From Ephydatia muelleri (Eukaryota; Porifera; Demospongiae; Spongillida; Spongillidae): 64,000 bases of DNA. A model generated the notes under the pieces. That model saw nothing but the letters and a program-made list of their open reading frames with translations, was not told where the DNA came from and ran no database searches. Shown piece by piece: positions 55,901 to 63,266 of this stretch. The position numbers were made by a program, and so were the translations under genes. The stretch covers positions 1,580,806 through 1,644,805 of the forward strand of contig JABACO010000006.1 in NCBI GenBank assembly GCA_013339895.1. The letters are read 5' to 3'. The stretch's first letter is position 1. The number at the start of each line of letters is the position of its first letter.

Positions 55901-58900
55901 ACAGCGATGAATGTGCTCTGAGTATAAGTGGATGCAATCAGATTTGTACCAACACCAATGGAAGCTATGTGTGCAGTTGTTTCCTTGGATTCCAAATCTC
56001 TTCCAACAACAGAACTTGCGTGGGTAAGAGAATATCCAGCAAGTGCATGACACAATATGACTCAATTATTCATGGATATTAGTAACGTTTAATGTGTGTA
56101 CACATCATCCCACCACACAGATAATGATGAATGTGCTCTGGGTATAAGTGGATGCAATCAGATATGCACCAACACCATTGGAAGCTATGTGTGCAGTTGT
56201 TTCCTTGGATTCCAAATCTCTTCCAACAACAGAACTTGCGTGGGTAGGAGAATATCCAGAAAGTGCATGACACAATATGACTCAATTATTCATGGATATT
56301 AGTAACGTTTAATGTGTGTACACATCATCCCACCACACAGATAATGATGAATGTGCTCTGGGTATAAGTGGATGCAATCAGATTTGCACCAACACCATTG
56401 GAAGCTATGTGTGCAGTTGTTTCCTTGGATTCCAAATCTCTTCGAACAACAGAACTTGTGTGGGTAAGAGAGTATCCAGCAAGTGCATGACACAATATGA
56501 CTCAATTATTCATGGATATTAGTAAAGTTTAATGTGTGTACACATCATCCCACCACACAGATAATGATGAATGTGCTCTGGGTATAAGTGGATGCAATCA
56601 GATATGCACCAACACCATTGGAAGCTATGTGTGCAGTTGTTTCCTTGGATTCCAAATCTCTTCCAACAACAGAACTTGCGTGGGTAAGAGAATATCCAGC
56701 AAGTGAATGACACAACATGTTTATGAAATTATTCAGTGATAGAACTGGTAATAATATTTTTAAGTATACATCATCCCACCACACAGATAATGATGAATGT
56801 GCTACGGGTATAAGTGGATGCAATCAGATATGCACCAACACCATTGGAAGCTACATGTGCAGTTGTTACCTCGGATACCAAATCTCTTCCAACAACAGAA
56901 CTTGTGTGGGTAAGAGAATATCCAGCAAGTGAATGACACAACATGTTTATGAAATTATTCAGTGATAGAACTGGTAATAATATTTTTAAGTATACATCTT
57001 CCCACCATACAGACAGCGATGAATGTGCTCTGGGTATAAGTGGATGCAATCAGATTTGTACCAACACCATTGGAAGCTACATGTGCAGTTGTTACCTCGG
57101 ATACCAAATCTCTTCCAACAACAGAACTTGTATGGGTAAGAGAATATCCAGCATGTGAATGATAGCATGATAGCACTGTTACTAACAATTTAATGTTATG
57201 TGCACAATCCACCACACAGACATAGATGAATGTGCTCTGGGTATAAGTGGATGCAATCAGAATTGTATCAACATCATTGGAAGCTATGTGTGTAGTTGTT
57301 ACCTTGGATACCAAATCTCTTCCAACAATAGAACTTGTGTAGGTAAGTCAGTATCCTAGCAGAGCATGAAACTATACTCATTTCATGTGTACAACTTCAA
57401 ATCATGCAGATACAGATGAATGTGCTCTGGGTATTAGTGAATGCAATCAGAATTGTACCAACACCATTGGAAGCTATGTGTGCAGTTGCTACCTTGGATA
57501 CCAAATGTACTCTGACAATAGAAATTGCACTGGTAAGAAATACATGCATGAGTCTGTAACCTTCATAGATAGCATTATTTATATTTGTTTGTTGTAATTT
57601 AGTTTTTTATACACAACATCCCGCCACACAGATTTAGATGAATGTGCTCTGGGTATAAGTGGATGCAATCAGATATGCATCAACACCATTGGAAGCTATG
57701 CGTGCAGTTGTTACCTTGGGTACCGAGTGTCTGCCAACAACAAATCTGCTTGGGTAAGTTATGTATATATTAAATGTCTCAGTACTGATTTGCACACAAA
57801 CAGTATACACATGTGTTTCTATTGCTGCTTCTTCCTGCATATGTAAGCATAGAACACTTTAAGTTCACATGCAGGAATACTATTTTTGCTTCTCATTTTA
57901 TACATCGGTAGTGGTTCCTACCTTTGACAATTTGTGCACTCAATTATATTCTCAGTCTTCTCATAATAGACAGGCATATGGCACACACATGCAGTATACA
58001 CTTTTACGTGGTTTGGTACGAGCGATGATACTCTGAGGCAGTTTAGCTGATGAGGTCACACATTAATTACTGAATACAATATTCCAGAGTTCCAATTATT
58101 AAATTTGCTTTATCGGCGGGTCGTCAGACTGATTGGAGAACTCACGGTACACATACTACTTCTCAGCTCATCCCTAAACTCTTTCATCTCACTCTCATTG
58201 GTGCCAGGAGGACTTAGGTGTAAATGACCGGAAAGTCACTCCCACTAGGAGTCAAACCGGTTTGAGCGTGCATGCTGGGCCAGTGGTTGCCGTGATGGAG
58301 TGTTGAATATCTACGCATTCTTTTCAGCAAGTTCGACAACTTGTATTGGCCAACTCAATGGCCTTGGCAAAAGCAGAGATAATACCTATACATTAACTCT
58401 GGCCCACTTCTGCCCATAAATCAGATATATATCATCCCATTGTGGACTTACCCAGTGCTGTGAGGCTGGGAGTAAGAAGATAGAAATTAACATTTCCGCA
58501 CCGCTGATTGCTGCTCTAGCAGGTCTGTGATACCATTGTTGGCTCTGAAAACTGCTCGAGACGTTCGGAGCAGCTACCCAATTGTCAGTCAAAGGGGCCA
58601 ACCATTAACAGCGGCCACACCAAACTTTGACTTTCCGATTGACGCCAAATGTGACGCATACGATGCCGCGTTAGTCAAGGACAGAGAATATACTTGTCGC
58701 TGGACAAAAATTAACTGACACACATAATAATGTATAAATAATGGGCCTTATAATTATATAACCATGTGTAATAATAGCCGAGGATACAGGCAGCAGCCAA
58801 AGTGATATATGAAATCAAGCAATCTACTGGAGGCTTTTATAATCCTACAATACCTATTGATGCTGAGACAAAAGTTTCACTTGAGTATGTTCACTCAGTG

Positions 58901-60221
58901 AAACATTTCTATGCATTCTTTTGCACATAGATAATATTTTGTATCCTTTGTTGCACACAGATATTAATGAATGCATAACTGACACAAGTGAGTGCAATCA
59001 AATATGCACTGATACAAATGGAAGCTATGTGTGTGACTGCTATTCTGGATATGTACTCCTTTCTGATGGCAAGACATGCAAGAAAGAAGATACAAGTAAG
59101 TAGATATACTAAAGGATTTAAATTTTCATGATGGTTGCCCGATTTTAGATGCATAAGACAATGTCAAATACTTACTACATGCACATACTGGTACCTTAAC
59201 CAATAAATAAAAAAGAACAATTAAGTGGTATTTTCCTCCAACAACATTCCATTTACATGATCACTTAATTATTATAGAGCAAAAATGTGATTAAGCAATT
59301 GTCACAAACTATGCTGTCCATTTTTGTTTTTGTTATTAGCAAAACCTTTTGGCTTCGTTTTGCATGCAATTAGTGCTACAACATTATTGCATGCATCTTG
59401 ATTTTGAACTCCCAACATTTTAAAAATAATGTATGTAATGGCCAAAATATTTTGAAGTGACAAATGTATATATTTAACATGGGACATAATCACTCTTGTA
59501 ATGATTTTCCAGGACAAAGGAAAAGCAACAAAGGAAAGTCAAATGATTGATGCATTAGAATATTAATTTTAGTTCACAGAAAATTAAAAATAGTAATGAA
59601 TTGAAAAATAGAAAAGCTACCCTTTGCTGGCGAGGTAATATAATACTCACTAGCTTGGCATCCAATCTCATGCACACATCATATAATGGTGTCCATATGC
59701 ACATCTAAACCAATGTTATGATATGATTTTAATAAACAATCATGTGTTTGCATGTTGTATGTTTCACAGAAATTCTGAGTGATGCAGTCAACTTGACTTC
59801 CACAACCACAATAATTGGAATATTTGTTGCTATGTGCGCTTTCACAATAATCTGCAGCTTCGTCATAGTCTTCATTGGTTATAAATGCAAAGCAAAAAGA
59901 AGGGTTGAGAACCAATCTTCAAGGTAAAGTGCAAAAACAAAGAGGAGTGGTAATATTCTTTGAACATAGCAGCAATGCTATTTTCAAAATATAAATCACC
60001 TTTCCCTTACCCTGTCTTGCATCCCTTTCAGTAATATGACTTCAGGTGACCTACCAGGCATATACAAATCCCAGTGTGAAGCTATTGAGCTTGCCAACAT
60101 CGAGACCTCTCAGCCTCAGCCTGTGGATGACCATTATATCATTGACAATAGTAATCTATCTGAAATCACTTCAGCTGCAGTGACTCAGAAAGAAGAAGCT
60201 ATTTATGAATCGACAAATTAA
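34757..60221 (+). CDS. NIDO + EGF-array single-pass membrane receptor
   Basis: Plus-strand gene: exon 1 34757-34957 (signal peptide), NIDO exons 35353-35634 and 36194-36476, an unnamed ~165-aa module at 37620-38116 (frameshifted) and again at 48103-48597 (intact), 19 EGF exons from 45182 to 59095, transmembrane exon 59770-59923, last exon 60032-60221. From the third exon to the membrane all junctions are phase 1. The protein is a large type I adhesion-type receptor; NIDO is found in nidogen, mucin-4 and other secreted or membrane proteins. It could be one gene, or two tandem genes partly fused by the segmental duplication (36.56-40.08 to 43.39-51.19 kb). Possible poly(A) signal AATAAA at 60532. 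Broken exons would have to be skipped. Confidence 0.7.
35353..35634 (+). CDS. exon 2: NIDO domain, first part
   Basis: 94 codons, phase 0-0. [29 protein letters not shown] and VWYRAT are the NIDO core motifs, ending [13 protein letters not shown] at a GTATGT donor. Confidence 0.92.
36045..36108. repeat. small hairpin in NIDO intron
   Basis: ACCTTCCCTTTAAGAAGT at about 36045 is repeated inverted (ACTTCTTAAAGGGAAGG) at about 36090-36107, with a 30-nt loop. Confidence 0.75.
36194..36476 (+). CDS. exon 3: NIDO domain, second part
   Basis: Enters in phase 0 with [11 protein letters not shown], continuing exon 2, then [37 protein letters not shown] and WIFQLQNG. Leaves in phase 1 at GTAAGT. These are the standard C-terminal NIDO motifs. 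Confidence 0.92.
37620..38116 (+). pseudogene. exon 4a: unnamed NIDO-linked module, frameshifted copy
   Basis: 497 nt against 495 in the intact copy. One T is missing in a T-run at about 37760 (ATAGTTTTG versus ATAGTTTTTG) and one GGT codon is extra in a Gly run. The T loss breaks the frame and gives a stop at 37805-37807. Splice sites are intact. It is either a decayed exon or a homopolymer error. Confidence 0.8.
39100..39310. mobile_element. diverged foldback MITE (copy 1 of duplicated pair)
   Basis: GTGATGTAAAAAGCAAGG ... AATAGTCCTATATTTAGCAC, loop, then GCTAAATTTTGG ... CATTTTCC ... TTTACACCACTATTG, imperfect inverted arms of the same family as 33.7-34.2 kb. Duplicated at 50255-50465. 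Confidence 0.65.
39319..39594. repeat. 46-bp minisatellite, copy 1
   Basis: Six units of 46 bp (CATTCCTGTCATGTACAACT ... CCCACTCCCCCCGTAGCGG). The last is followed by CGATGTAATCCATC, a sequence also present in the TIR of the element at 47120-47830. Confidence 0.9.
40770..41440. repeat. GC-rich minisatellite with 109-bp higher-order unit
   Basis: Built from CTTCGCGATCTCCACGGCCA CCTCCAC-type 18-27 bp units. Three higher-order repeats of 109 bp start at 40821, 40930 and 41039; shorter irregular units follow to 41440. Because the period is not a multiple of 3, long frames (Pro/Arg/Ser-rich, His/Leu-rich, Val/Glu/Ile-rich) stay open in most frames of both strands; none is supported as a gene. It starts just after a CCTGGATCCGCC element end. 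Confidence 0.9.
41570..41850. repeat. cluster of inverted and direct copies of a ~45-bp unit
   Basis: The unit CTCTGCACTTCAAAGAMGTT ... CCAGCCTTTTCTAGCAAA occurs twice in one orientation (about 41660-41700 and 41712-41756) and twice inverted (about 41583-41635 and 41772-41820). Likely a rearranged foldback element. Confidence 0.7.
42326..42592. repeat. dispersed repeat family Y, copy 2
   Basis: Partner of 32820-33055. Carries an extra 40-bp block after CTGCATGGGCT. The following 42900-43095 has repeated GGATTG motifs and an end TTTTTTACAGTGGCATGC; 32338-32480 carries similar GGATTG/CAATCC motifs next to a CACTGTAAGAAAT end, suggesting a larger shared element. Confidence 0.8.
45182..45495 (+). 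CDS. EGF exons 1 and 2 (cbEGF)
   Basis: Exon 45182-45304 (123 nt) reads [18 protein letters not shown] and [12 protein letters not shown]. Exon 45370-45495 (126 nt) reads [18 protein letters not shown] and ends CVQG. Both are phase 1-1 with six cysteines and the calcium-binding D-x-D/N-E-C and hydroxylation-type C-x-N-x4-Y-x-C-x-C consensus. The second donor abuts a foldback element 5 nt downstream. Confidence 0.88.
45501..45882. mobile_element. foldback element beside EGF exon 2
   Basis: Inverted arms about 45501-45655 and 45725-45882 (CTAACTTGTACAGGTTGAAG / CTTCAACCTGTGCAAGTTAG; CTAGAGCACAATTC / GAATCGTGCTCTAG) with a ~70-nt loop. By eye about 85-90 percent matching. Confidence 0.82.
47120..47830. 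mobile_element. 711-bp TIR element in duplicated intron
   Basis: About 75-bp inverted ends starting AGTCTCGTACCCAG and running through CGGATGGATTACATCACCGC and GTAGGGTCTGGAGAATC. Absent from the equivalent site in copy 1 (about 37350), so it inserted after the segmental duplication. A 73-codon internal frame shows no transposase motif. A fragment of the same TIR lies at 46478-46505. Confidence 0.88.
48103..48597 (+). CDS. exon 4b: unnamed NIDO-linked module (intact)
   Basis: 165 codons, phase 1-1, no stop. Motifs: [86 protein letters not shown] and STWRKVIY. About eight cysteines. I know no family name; I recall similar sequence next to NIDO domains in sponge predictions. Directly compatible with the phase-1 end of the NIDO exon and with the EGF exons. 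Confidence 0.8.
48766..49431. mobile_element. insert with foldback in copy 2 of the duplication
   Basis: Copy 1 reads AGTGTATAACATTCACGGC without interruption; here 666 bp split the sequence at a TA. The right part (49145-49437) is a near-perfect foldback of the 33.7-kb family; the left part starts TCGGAAGTTTCGTTAG, which recurs inverted at 51437-51513. Confidence 0.82.
50255..50465. mobile_element. diverged foldback MITE (copy 2 of duplicated pair)
   Basis: Equivalent of 39100-39310, duplicated with the segment. Confidence 0.65.
50467..50699. repeat. 46-bp minisatellite, copy 2
   Basis: Five units of the same 46-bp repeat as 39319-39594, i.e. one unit fewer; followed by the same CGATGTAATCCATCC remnant. 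Confidence 0.9.
51190..53560. other. intron between module 4b and EGF exon 3
   Basis: No exon recognised. Contains 51437-51513, an inverted copy of the end of the 48766 insert, and otherwise unique AT-rich DNA. Confidence 0.45.
53567..54318 (+). CDS. EGF exons 3-6
   Basis: Four cbEGF exons of exactly 123 nt, each phase 1-1: 53567-53689, 53788-53910, 53976-54098, 54196-54318. Each gives 41 residues of the pattern D-x-D/N-E-C, GISGCNQx[21 protein letters not shown]. Introns are only 65-98 nt, with CACACAG acceptors and GTAAG donors. Exon 3 has the FLGFQ variant; 4 and 5 have YLGYQ, and 6 has YIGYQ. Confidence 0.92.
54393..55189. mobile_element. 797-bp foldback element inside the EGF array
   Basis: Inverted arms of about 370 bp meet the ends GGGACAGTTCACGCG / CGCGTGAACTGTCCC, flanked by a 4-bp duplication AAAT (54389-54392 and 55190-55193). 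Arms include CACTTGCTCCTTGCCAGTAT and GGTTCAAACCCGCCATA. The centre (about 54650-54930) carries a short second symmetry. No transposase ORF. It lies in the intron between EGF exons 6 and 7. Confidence 0.92.
55221..57532 (+). CDS. EGF exons 7-17
   Basis: Eleven exons of exactly 123 nt in phase 1-1: 55221-55343, 55437-55559, 55675-55797, 55901-56023, 56121-56243, 56341-56463, 56561-56683, 56787-56909, 57013-57135, 57220-57342, 57410-57532. All six cysteines and calcium-binding residues are kept. Exons 10-13 start exactly 220 bp apart and are nearly identical including introns. Loop variants FLGFQ (7, 10-13), FLGYQ (9) and YLGYQ (8, 14-17) occur. The unit repeats point to recent unequal exchange. 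The acceptors and donors are strong in all. Confidence 0.93.
55901..56786. repeat. 220-bp tandem repeat containing EGF exons 10-13
   Basis: Exon starts at 55901, 56121, 56341 and 56561 give a constant 220-bp period covering exon plus intron. Units differ at only a few positions. The next unit (56787) is 226 bp on and carries a different intron type that is shared with 56909-57012. Confidence 0.92.
57632..57753 (+). pseudogene. EGF exon 18, one base short
   Basis: Reads [18 protein letters not shown] and [17 protein letters not shown], then KSAW instead of a sixth cysteine. The exon is 122 nt where its neighbours are 123; loss of one T (AAATCTGC versus AAATCTTGC) would account for both the missing Cys and the phase change. 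If spliced in, it shifts all downstream exons. Either a decayed exon that is skipped or a sequencing error. Confidence 0.75.
57760..58270. other. intron, nothing recognised
   Basis: Unique DNA between EGF exon 18 and a retroelement fragment. No exon recognised. Confidence 0.45.
58280..58650 (-). pseudogene. decayed gypsy gag fragments
   Basis: Nucleotide similarity to the gag region of the 15.4-20 kb element in the same orientation: TGTTGAATATCTACGCATTC / TTTTCAGCAAGTTC matches 19120-19160, and GATACCATTG, GAAAACTGCTCGAGACGTTC and GGGGCCAAC match 19545-19625. The part between is deleted or unrecognisable. Lies in the NIDO/EGF gene intron, opposite strand. Confidence 0.75.
58961..59095 (+). 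CDS. EGF exon 19 (membrane-proximal)
   Basis: 135 nt, phase 1-1. Reads [43 protein letters not shown] complete cbEGF, clearly diverged from the array units, with a different hinge; probably the ancestral last EGF. Confidence 0.9.
59100..59765. other. intron, nothing recognised
   Basis: AT-rich intron before the transmembrane exon; no further exon or repeat was recognised. Confidence 0.5.
59770..59923 (+). CDS. transmembrane exon of NIDO/EGF receptor
   Basis: Phase-1 acceptor, phase-2 donor (AG|GTAAAG). Short stalk [12 protein letters not shown], helix [20 protein letters not shown], and basic stop-transfer KCKAKRR. Supports a type I membrane protein. Confidence 0.85.
60032..60221 (+). CDS. 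last exon: cytoplasmic tail
   Basis: Enters in phase 2 after TTTCAG, about 63 residues to TAA at 60219-60221. Three tyrosines in acidic or polar contexts (PGIYKSQ, DDHYIID, EAIYEST) could be kinase or SH2 sites; no named signalling domain. Confidence 0.82.
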
Positions 60222-60399
60222 TGAACCTTGATATTCGTTTTCAGATAAGATCATGCTGACTAGTGATATGTGGCGCTTTTAGTGATAGTATAATAGCATT
60301 GTATGCACATGTACAATGTAGTGTTGTCTAAATGCATGAGCAGTAAGTACAAGACTGTCTTTGTAATGTGCGCTAATTGTGTACTATTAGATTCCGCTT

Positions 60400-60715
60400 C
60401 ATTAAATCTTTGGTGCTACATTTCCATTGTGTCAGTAGCTGGACCACTTTATGACAGAAAATGTATGGAAGGCTGTTTGTTTTGGTGCTAGCTCAAGAAC
60501 TAAATGCTTTAGAAACTACATCAAACATATAAATAAAAAAAATAGCTCACGATATCCTTGTGAAAGTTACGGAAATTATCACTGTCTGTACGATGCAATC
60601 GGATTATAGTAAATATCCCTAGCAGAGAAACGTCCACGCTACTCAACTCAATTATTTCTCAAAAACTCACGTGCGCGATATACAACATATGAATAAATTA
60701 ATGTTAAATGCGACA
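60400..60715 (-). repeat. 3' LTR of BEL/Pao element (left boundary unknown)
   Basis: On the minus strand a purine run (GGGGGGGAG, 60716-60724) follows the pol stop and is followed by TGTCGCATTTAAC, a typical polypurine tract then LTR start (60715). The other LTR is outside the window, so the far end of this LTR and its target duplication cannot be placed. Confidence 0.5.
60532..60537 (+). terminator. possible poly(A) signal of NIDO/EGF gene
   Basis: AATAAA 311 nt after the stop, followed by an A-rich run. The adjoining BEL/Pao LTR may include this position, so assignment is tentative. Confidence 0.4.
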
Positions 60716-60758
60716 CTCCCCCCCCTGACTAGTCTAACTAGTCAGGTAAAGGTAAACA

Positions 60759-63266
60759 TTAGTTCAACTGTTCCTTCATTCTGAGTCTTGCAACTTGAGC
60801 GGCAGCTCTGGTTGCCTGAGATCTCTTGGCGATAACCTTAGGTTGATCAGGTTCACATTGATCTGTCTGGTCAGTAGTAGATCCAAATTCAAGTGGGTAC
60901 AAGAGTTGCAACGGGCGATTCAACAGTATGGTAGTAGTGCCTGAACGCACTCTAAGAGACGCACCTCTCACTAATCCATCCGATCCCTGCAACAGCTTCT
61001 CCACCTTCCCAATCCTCCATAGAGCTCTGGGTTGGGCTGGGTCATGTATGAGAACAACATCACCAAAATTGATTTTGGCAACTGTATCCTTGGCCCCCTT
61101 CCTCCCACTGGAATGGACCTCACGTAGCCCCACAAGGTATTCCGTTTTCCACCTCTTCCTAAAATTCCCCAAAACTGTGTTTAGGTACATCATGCGTCGT
61201 GTTAGGTTAACCGAGGTTACCCCAAATTCAGGATCCGCATCAGACACATCTACTGGACTAGGCAAGCTACAAAGACGACGACCCATGAGTAGGTGAGATG
61301 GTGTGAGGGGTTCCTCCATGTCTTCTGAAGATACATACGAGATAGGGCGTGAATTCAATGTAGCTTCCACCTCCACTAAAACCGTGACCAGCTCATCAAA
61401 ATCCATTCTTGCCTTTCCAATAGCCTTCCTCAAGCATCGCTTCACAGACTGGATCAATCTCTCGTAGAATCCTCCCCACCAGGGAGCCTTTTCCAATATA
61501 AAGGTCCATTGAATACGCAAGTCAAGAAAATGGCGCTCTACTTCAGGAGTGTTCATCAGAGCCTTCAGAATCTTGTTTGCTGATCGAAATGTCTTGCTGT
61601 TATCTGAAACCACTTTCCGGGGAACTCCACGCCTGGCAGAGAATCGTCTCAAACAGCGTTTGAATGACTCTGCAGTTAGGTCTGGAACCAGTTCCAGATG
61701 GACAGCCCGCACAAGACAGCAGGTGAAAAGGCAAATCCAAACCTTTTCTCCGTTCCTGAGATACAATGGCCCCGCATGGTCGACACCTATGAAACTGAAC
61801 GGTGGTGCTTCTTGCACTCTAAAGTCTGGCAGTGATGGAGGTGGTGGCCCACTGAGTGGCCTGGAACTGAAACGCTTACAAACCGTACACTTACTGAGAA
61901 CTGTCTTCACAAATTGTCTCCCTCTTGAGATCCAGAACTTCGACCGTAACTCGGTGAGTGTCTCCTTCACGCCTCCATGCATCACTCGAGCATGACAATT
62001 CCACACAATCAATGTAGATAGAGGATGACATTTATCAAGGAAAATTGGGTGTTTTGTGTCGTCTGACAAGTCAGCCCTTTGTAACCTTCCAACGCACCTC
62101 CAAATACCATCCCTATCCTTACGTAAGCCAAACTGGGTTTGCCACATTCTAAAACTATCATTCTGCACAAGTGACAATTGAGACTGTCTAATCCAGAGCC
62201 TTTCTGCGTTCAAGATGTCTACTGCAGTCATAGTCTTCATTCTGTGTTGAGGGTCAGCCTTAACCTTAAATTTCAGTAGGGTAATAAACTTCTGAACACG
62301 AGCCGTTACCCCCAGAAGCTGTCTAAGAGTGCTGAAGTCCTCCACCCGAATGACTGAATCAATCCGACTTGACTCTTCAACCACCCCGCTGTGGACAGTC
62401 ATTGAGGAGGTTCGGTCTCCCGCCTTCAGCTCCATTGCACAGGCCTCAGGTTTCAATTCAGGATTACAAGGTTCCTGATCTGGCTCACAAACATGCTGAG
62501 GTACCTTCAGCCAGGATCCAATTGCACTTGGTTCGGTACCTTCAACTCCTCTTGATGGGAGATCAGCTGGGTTTACATCACCACGACAGTGATGCCAACA
62601 CTCCACTGGAATCAGAGTGCGAATCTCTCTCACTCTGTTCTCCACAAACTGCTTCCACTCTTTGTCATAGCCCCTTATCCAATACAAGACAATCTTCGAG
62701 TCAGTGTAGCAGGTAGCCTTTTTAAACTTCTGTTCAGGCTGTAGTGCTTGCATGGTGTTTGAAAGAAGACGTGCTAAAAGAAGTGCAGCTAGCAGCTCCA
62801 GTCTTGGAATAGTCAGTGAGTTCATAGGAGCAACTCTGGTCCTCGAAGCAACAAATCGAACTGCACCCTTGCCTGCAGAACCTATCTTCATAAACACCAC
62901 TGCAGCATATGCCCTTTGTGATGCATCACAGAATCCTACTAATTCACAGGAATGGGGTTCTTCAACACCGTGGAAGTAGCACCTAGGAATCTGGAGAAGA
63001 AGTGGTTCCTTCATTCTTGACAGCAACATCTTCCACTTCAGCAACAACTCTCCTTCTAGTTGGTCATCCCAATCTAATTTTGCTGCACAAATGTCCTGGA
63101 AAAGTAGCTTGAAGCATACCGTCCATGGTGAAAGGATGCCCATGGGATCGTACACACGTGCAGAGAGCCCAATAACATTCCTCTTAGTAGGAACTATGTT
63201 AACAGCCACCTTGTAGAGATCCCCGATGTCACAGACTAGAATGTCTTCAGTCGGCTTCCACTTCAC
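60759..63266 (-). CDS. BEL/Pao pol: RNase H and integrase part (835 codons)
   Basis: Long uninterrupted frame. After the RT connection (NVIGLSARVYDPMGILSPW) come RNase H-like motifs (LVGFCDASQRAYAAVVF, CYTDSKIVLYWIRG), an H2C2 zinc-binding region (HARVMHGGVKETL, CTVCKRF), an integrase core (FIGVDHAGPLY, RKVVSDNSKTFR, WWGGFYERLIQSVKRCL) and a C-terminal domain (FGDVVLIHD, LWRIGKVEKL). It ends at TAG/TAA near 60759. It is separated from the RT frame by a 5-bp tandem duplication near 63263. Confidence 0.88.
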   Translation of the reverse strand: MKWKPTEDILVCDIGDLYKVAVNIVPTKRNVIGLSARVYDPMGILSPWTVCFKLLFQDICAAKLDWDDQLEGELLLKWKMLLSRMKEPLLLQIPRCYFHGVEEPHSCELVGFCDASQRAYAAVVFMKIGSAGKGAVRFVASRTRVAPMNSLTIPRLELLAALLLARLLSNTMQALQPEQKFKKATCYTDSKIVLYWIRGYDKEWKQFVENRVREIRTLIPVECWHHCRGDVNPADLPSRGVEGTEPSAIGSWLKVPQHVCEPDQEPCNPELKPEACAMELKAGDRTSSMTVHSGVVEESSRIDSVIRVEDFSTLRQLLGVTARVQKFITLLKFKVKADPQHRMKTMTAVDILNAERLWIRQSQLSLVQNDSFRMWQTQFGLRKDRDGIWRCVGRLQRADLSDDTKHPIFLDKCHPLSTLIVWNCHARVMHGGVKETLTELRSKFWISRGRQFVKTVLSKCTVCKRFSSRPLSGPPPPSLPDFRVQEAPPFSFIGVDHAGPLYLRNGEKVWICLFTCCLVRAVHLELVPDLTAESFKRCLRRFSARRGVPRKVVSDNSKTFRSANKILKALMNTPEVERHFLDLRIQWTFILEKAPWWGGFYERLIQSVKRCLRKAIGKARMDFDELVTVLVEVEATLNSRPISYVSSEDMEEPLTPSHLLMGRRLCSLPSPVDVSDADPEFGVTSVNLTRRMMYLNTVLGNFRKRWKTEYLVGLREVHSSGRKGAKDTVAKINFGDVVLIHDPAQPRALWRIGKVEKLLQGSDGLVRGASLRVRSGTTTILLNRPLQLLYPLEFGSTTDQTDQCEPDQPKVIAKRSQATRAAAQVARLRMKEQLN

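Noticed and set aside
53567..57532. Regularly spaced, near-identical repeats that could be mistaken for a CRISPR-like array
   Set aside because: The repeats are 123-nt EGF exons with splice sites; spacers are introns, and the genome is eukaryotic.
53461..57840. Long minus-strand open frames (Cys/Trp/His-rich) opposite the EGF exons
   Set aside because: They are antisense shadows of the EGF repeat and follow its period.
63263..63266. Programmed frameshift between BEL/Pao RT and integrase
   Set aside because: The junction is a tandem AAGTG duplication rather than a slippery heptamer, and BEL/Pao pol is normally a single frame here; a mutation or assembly error is more likely.
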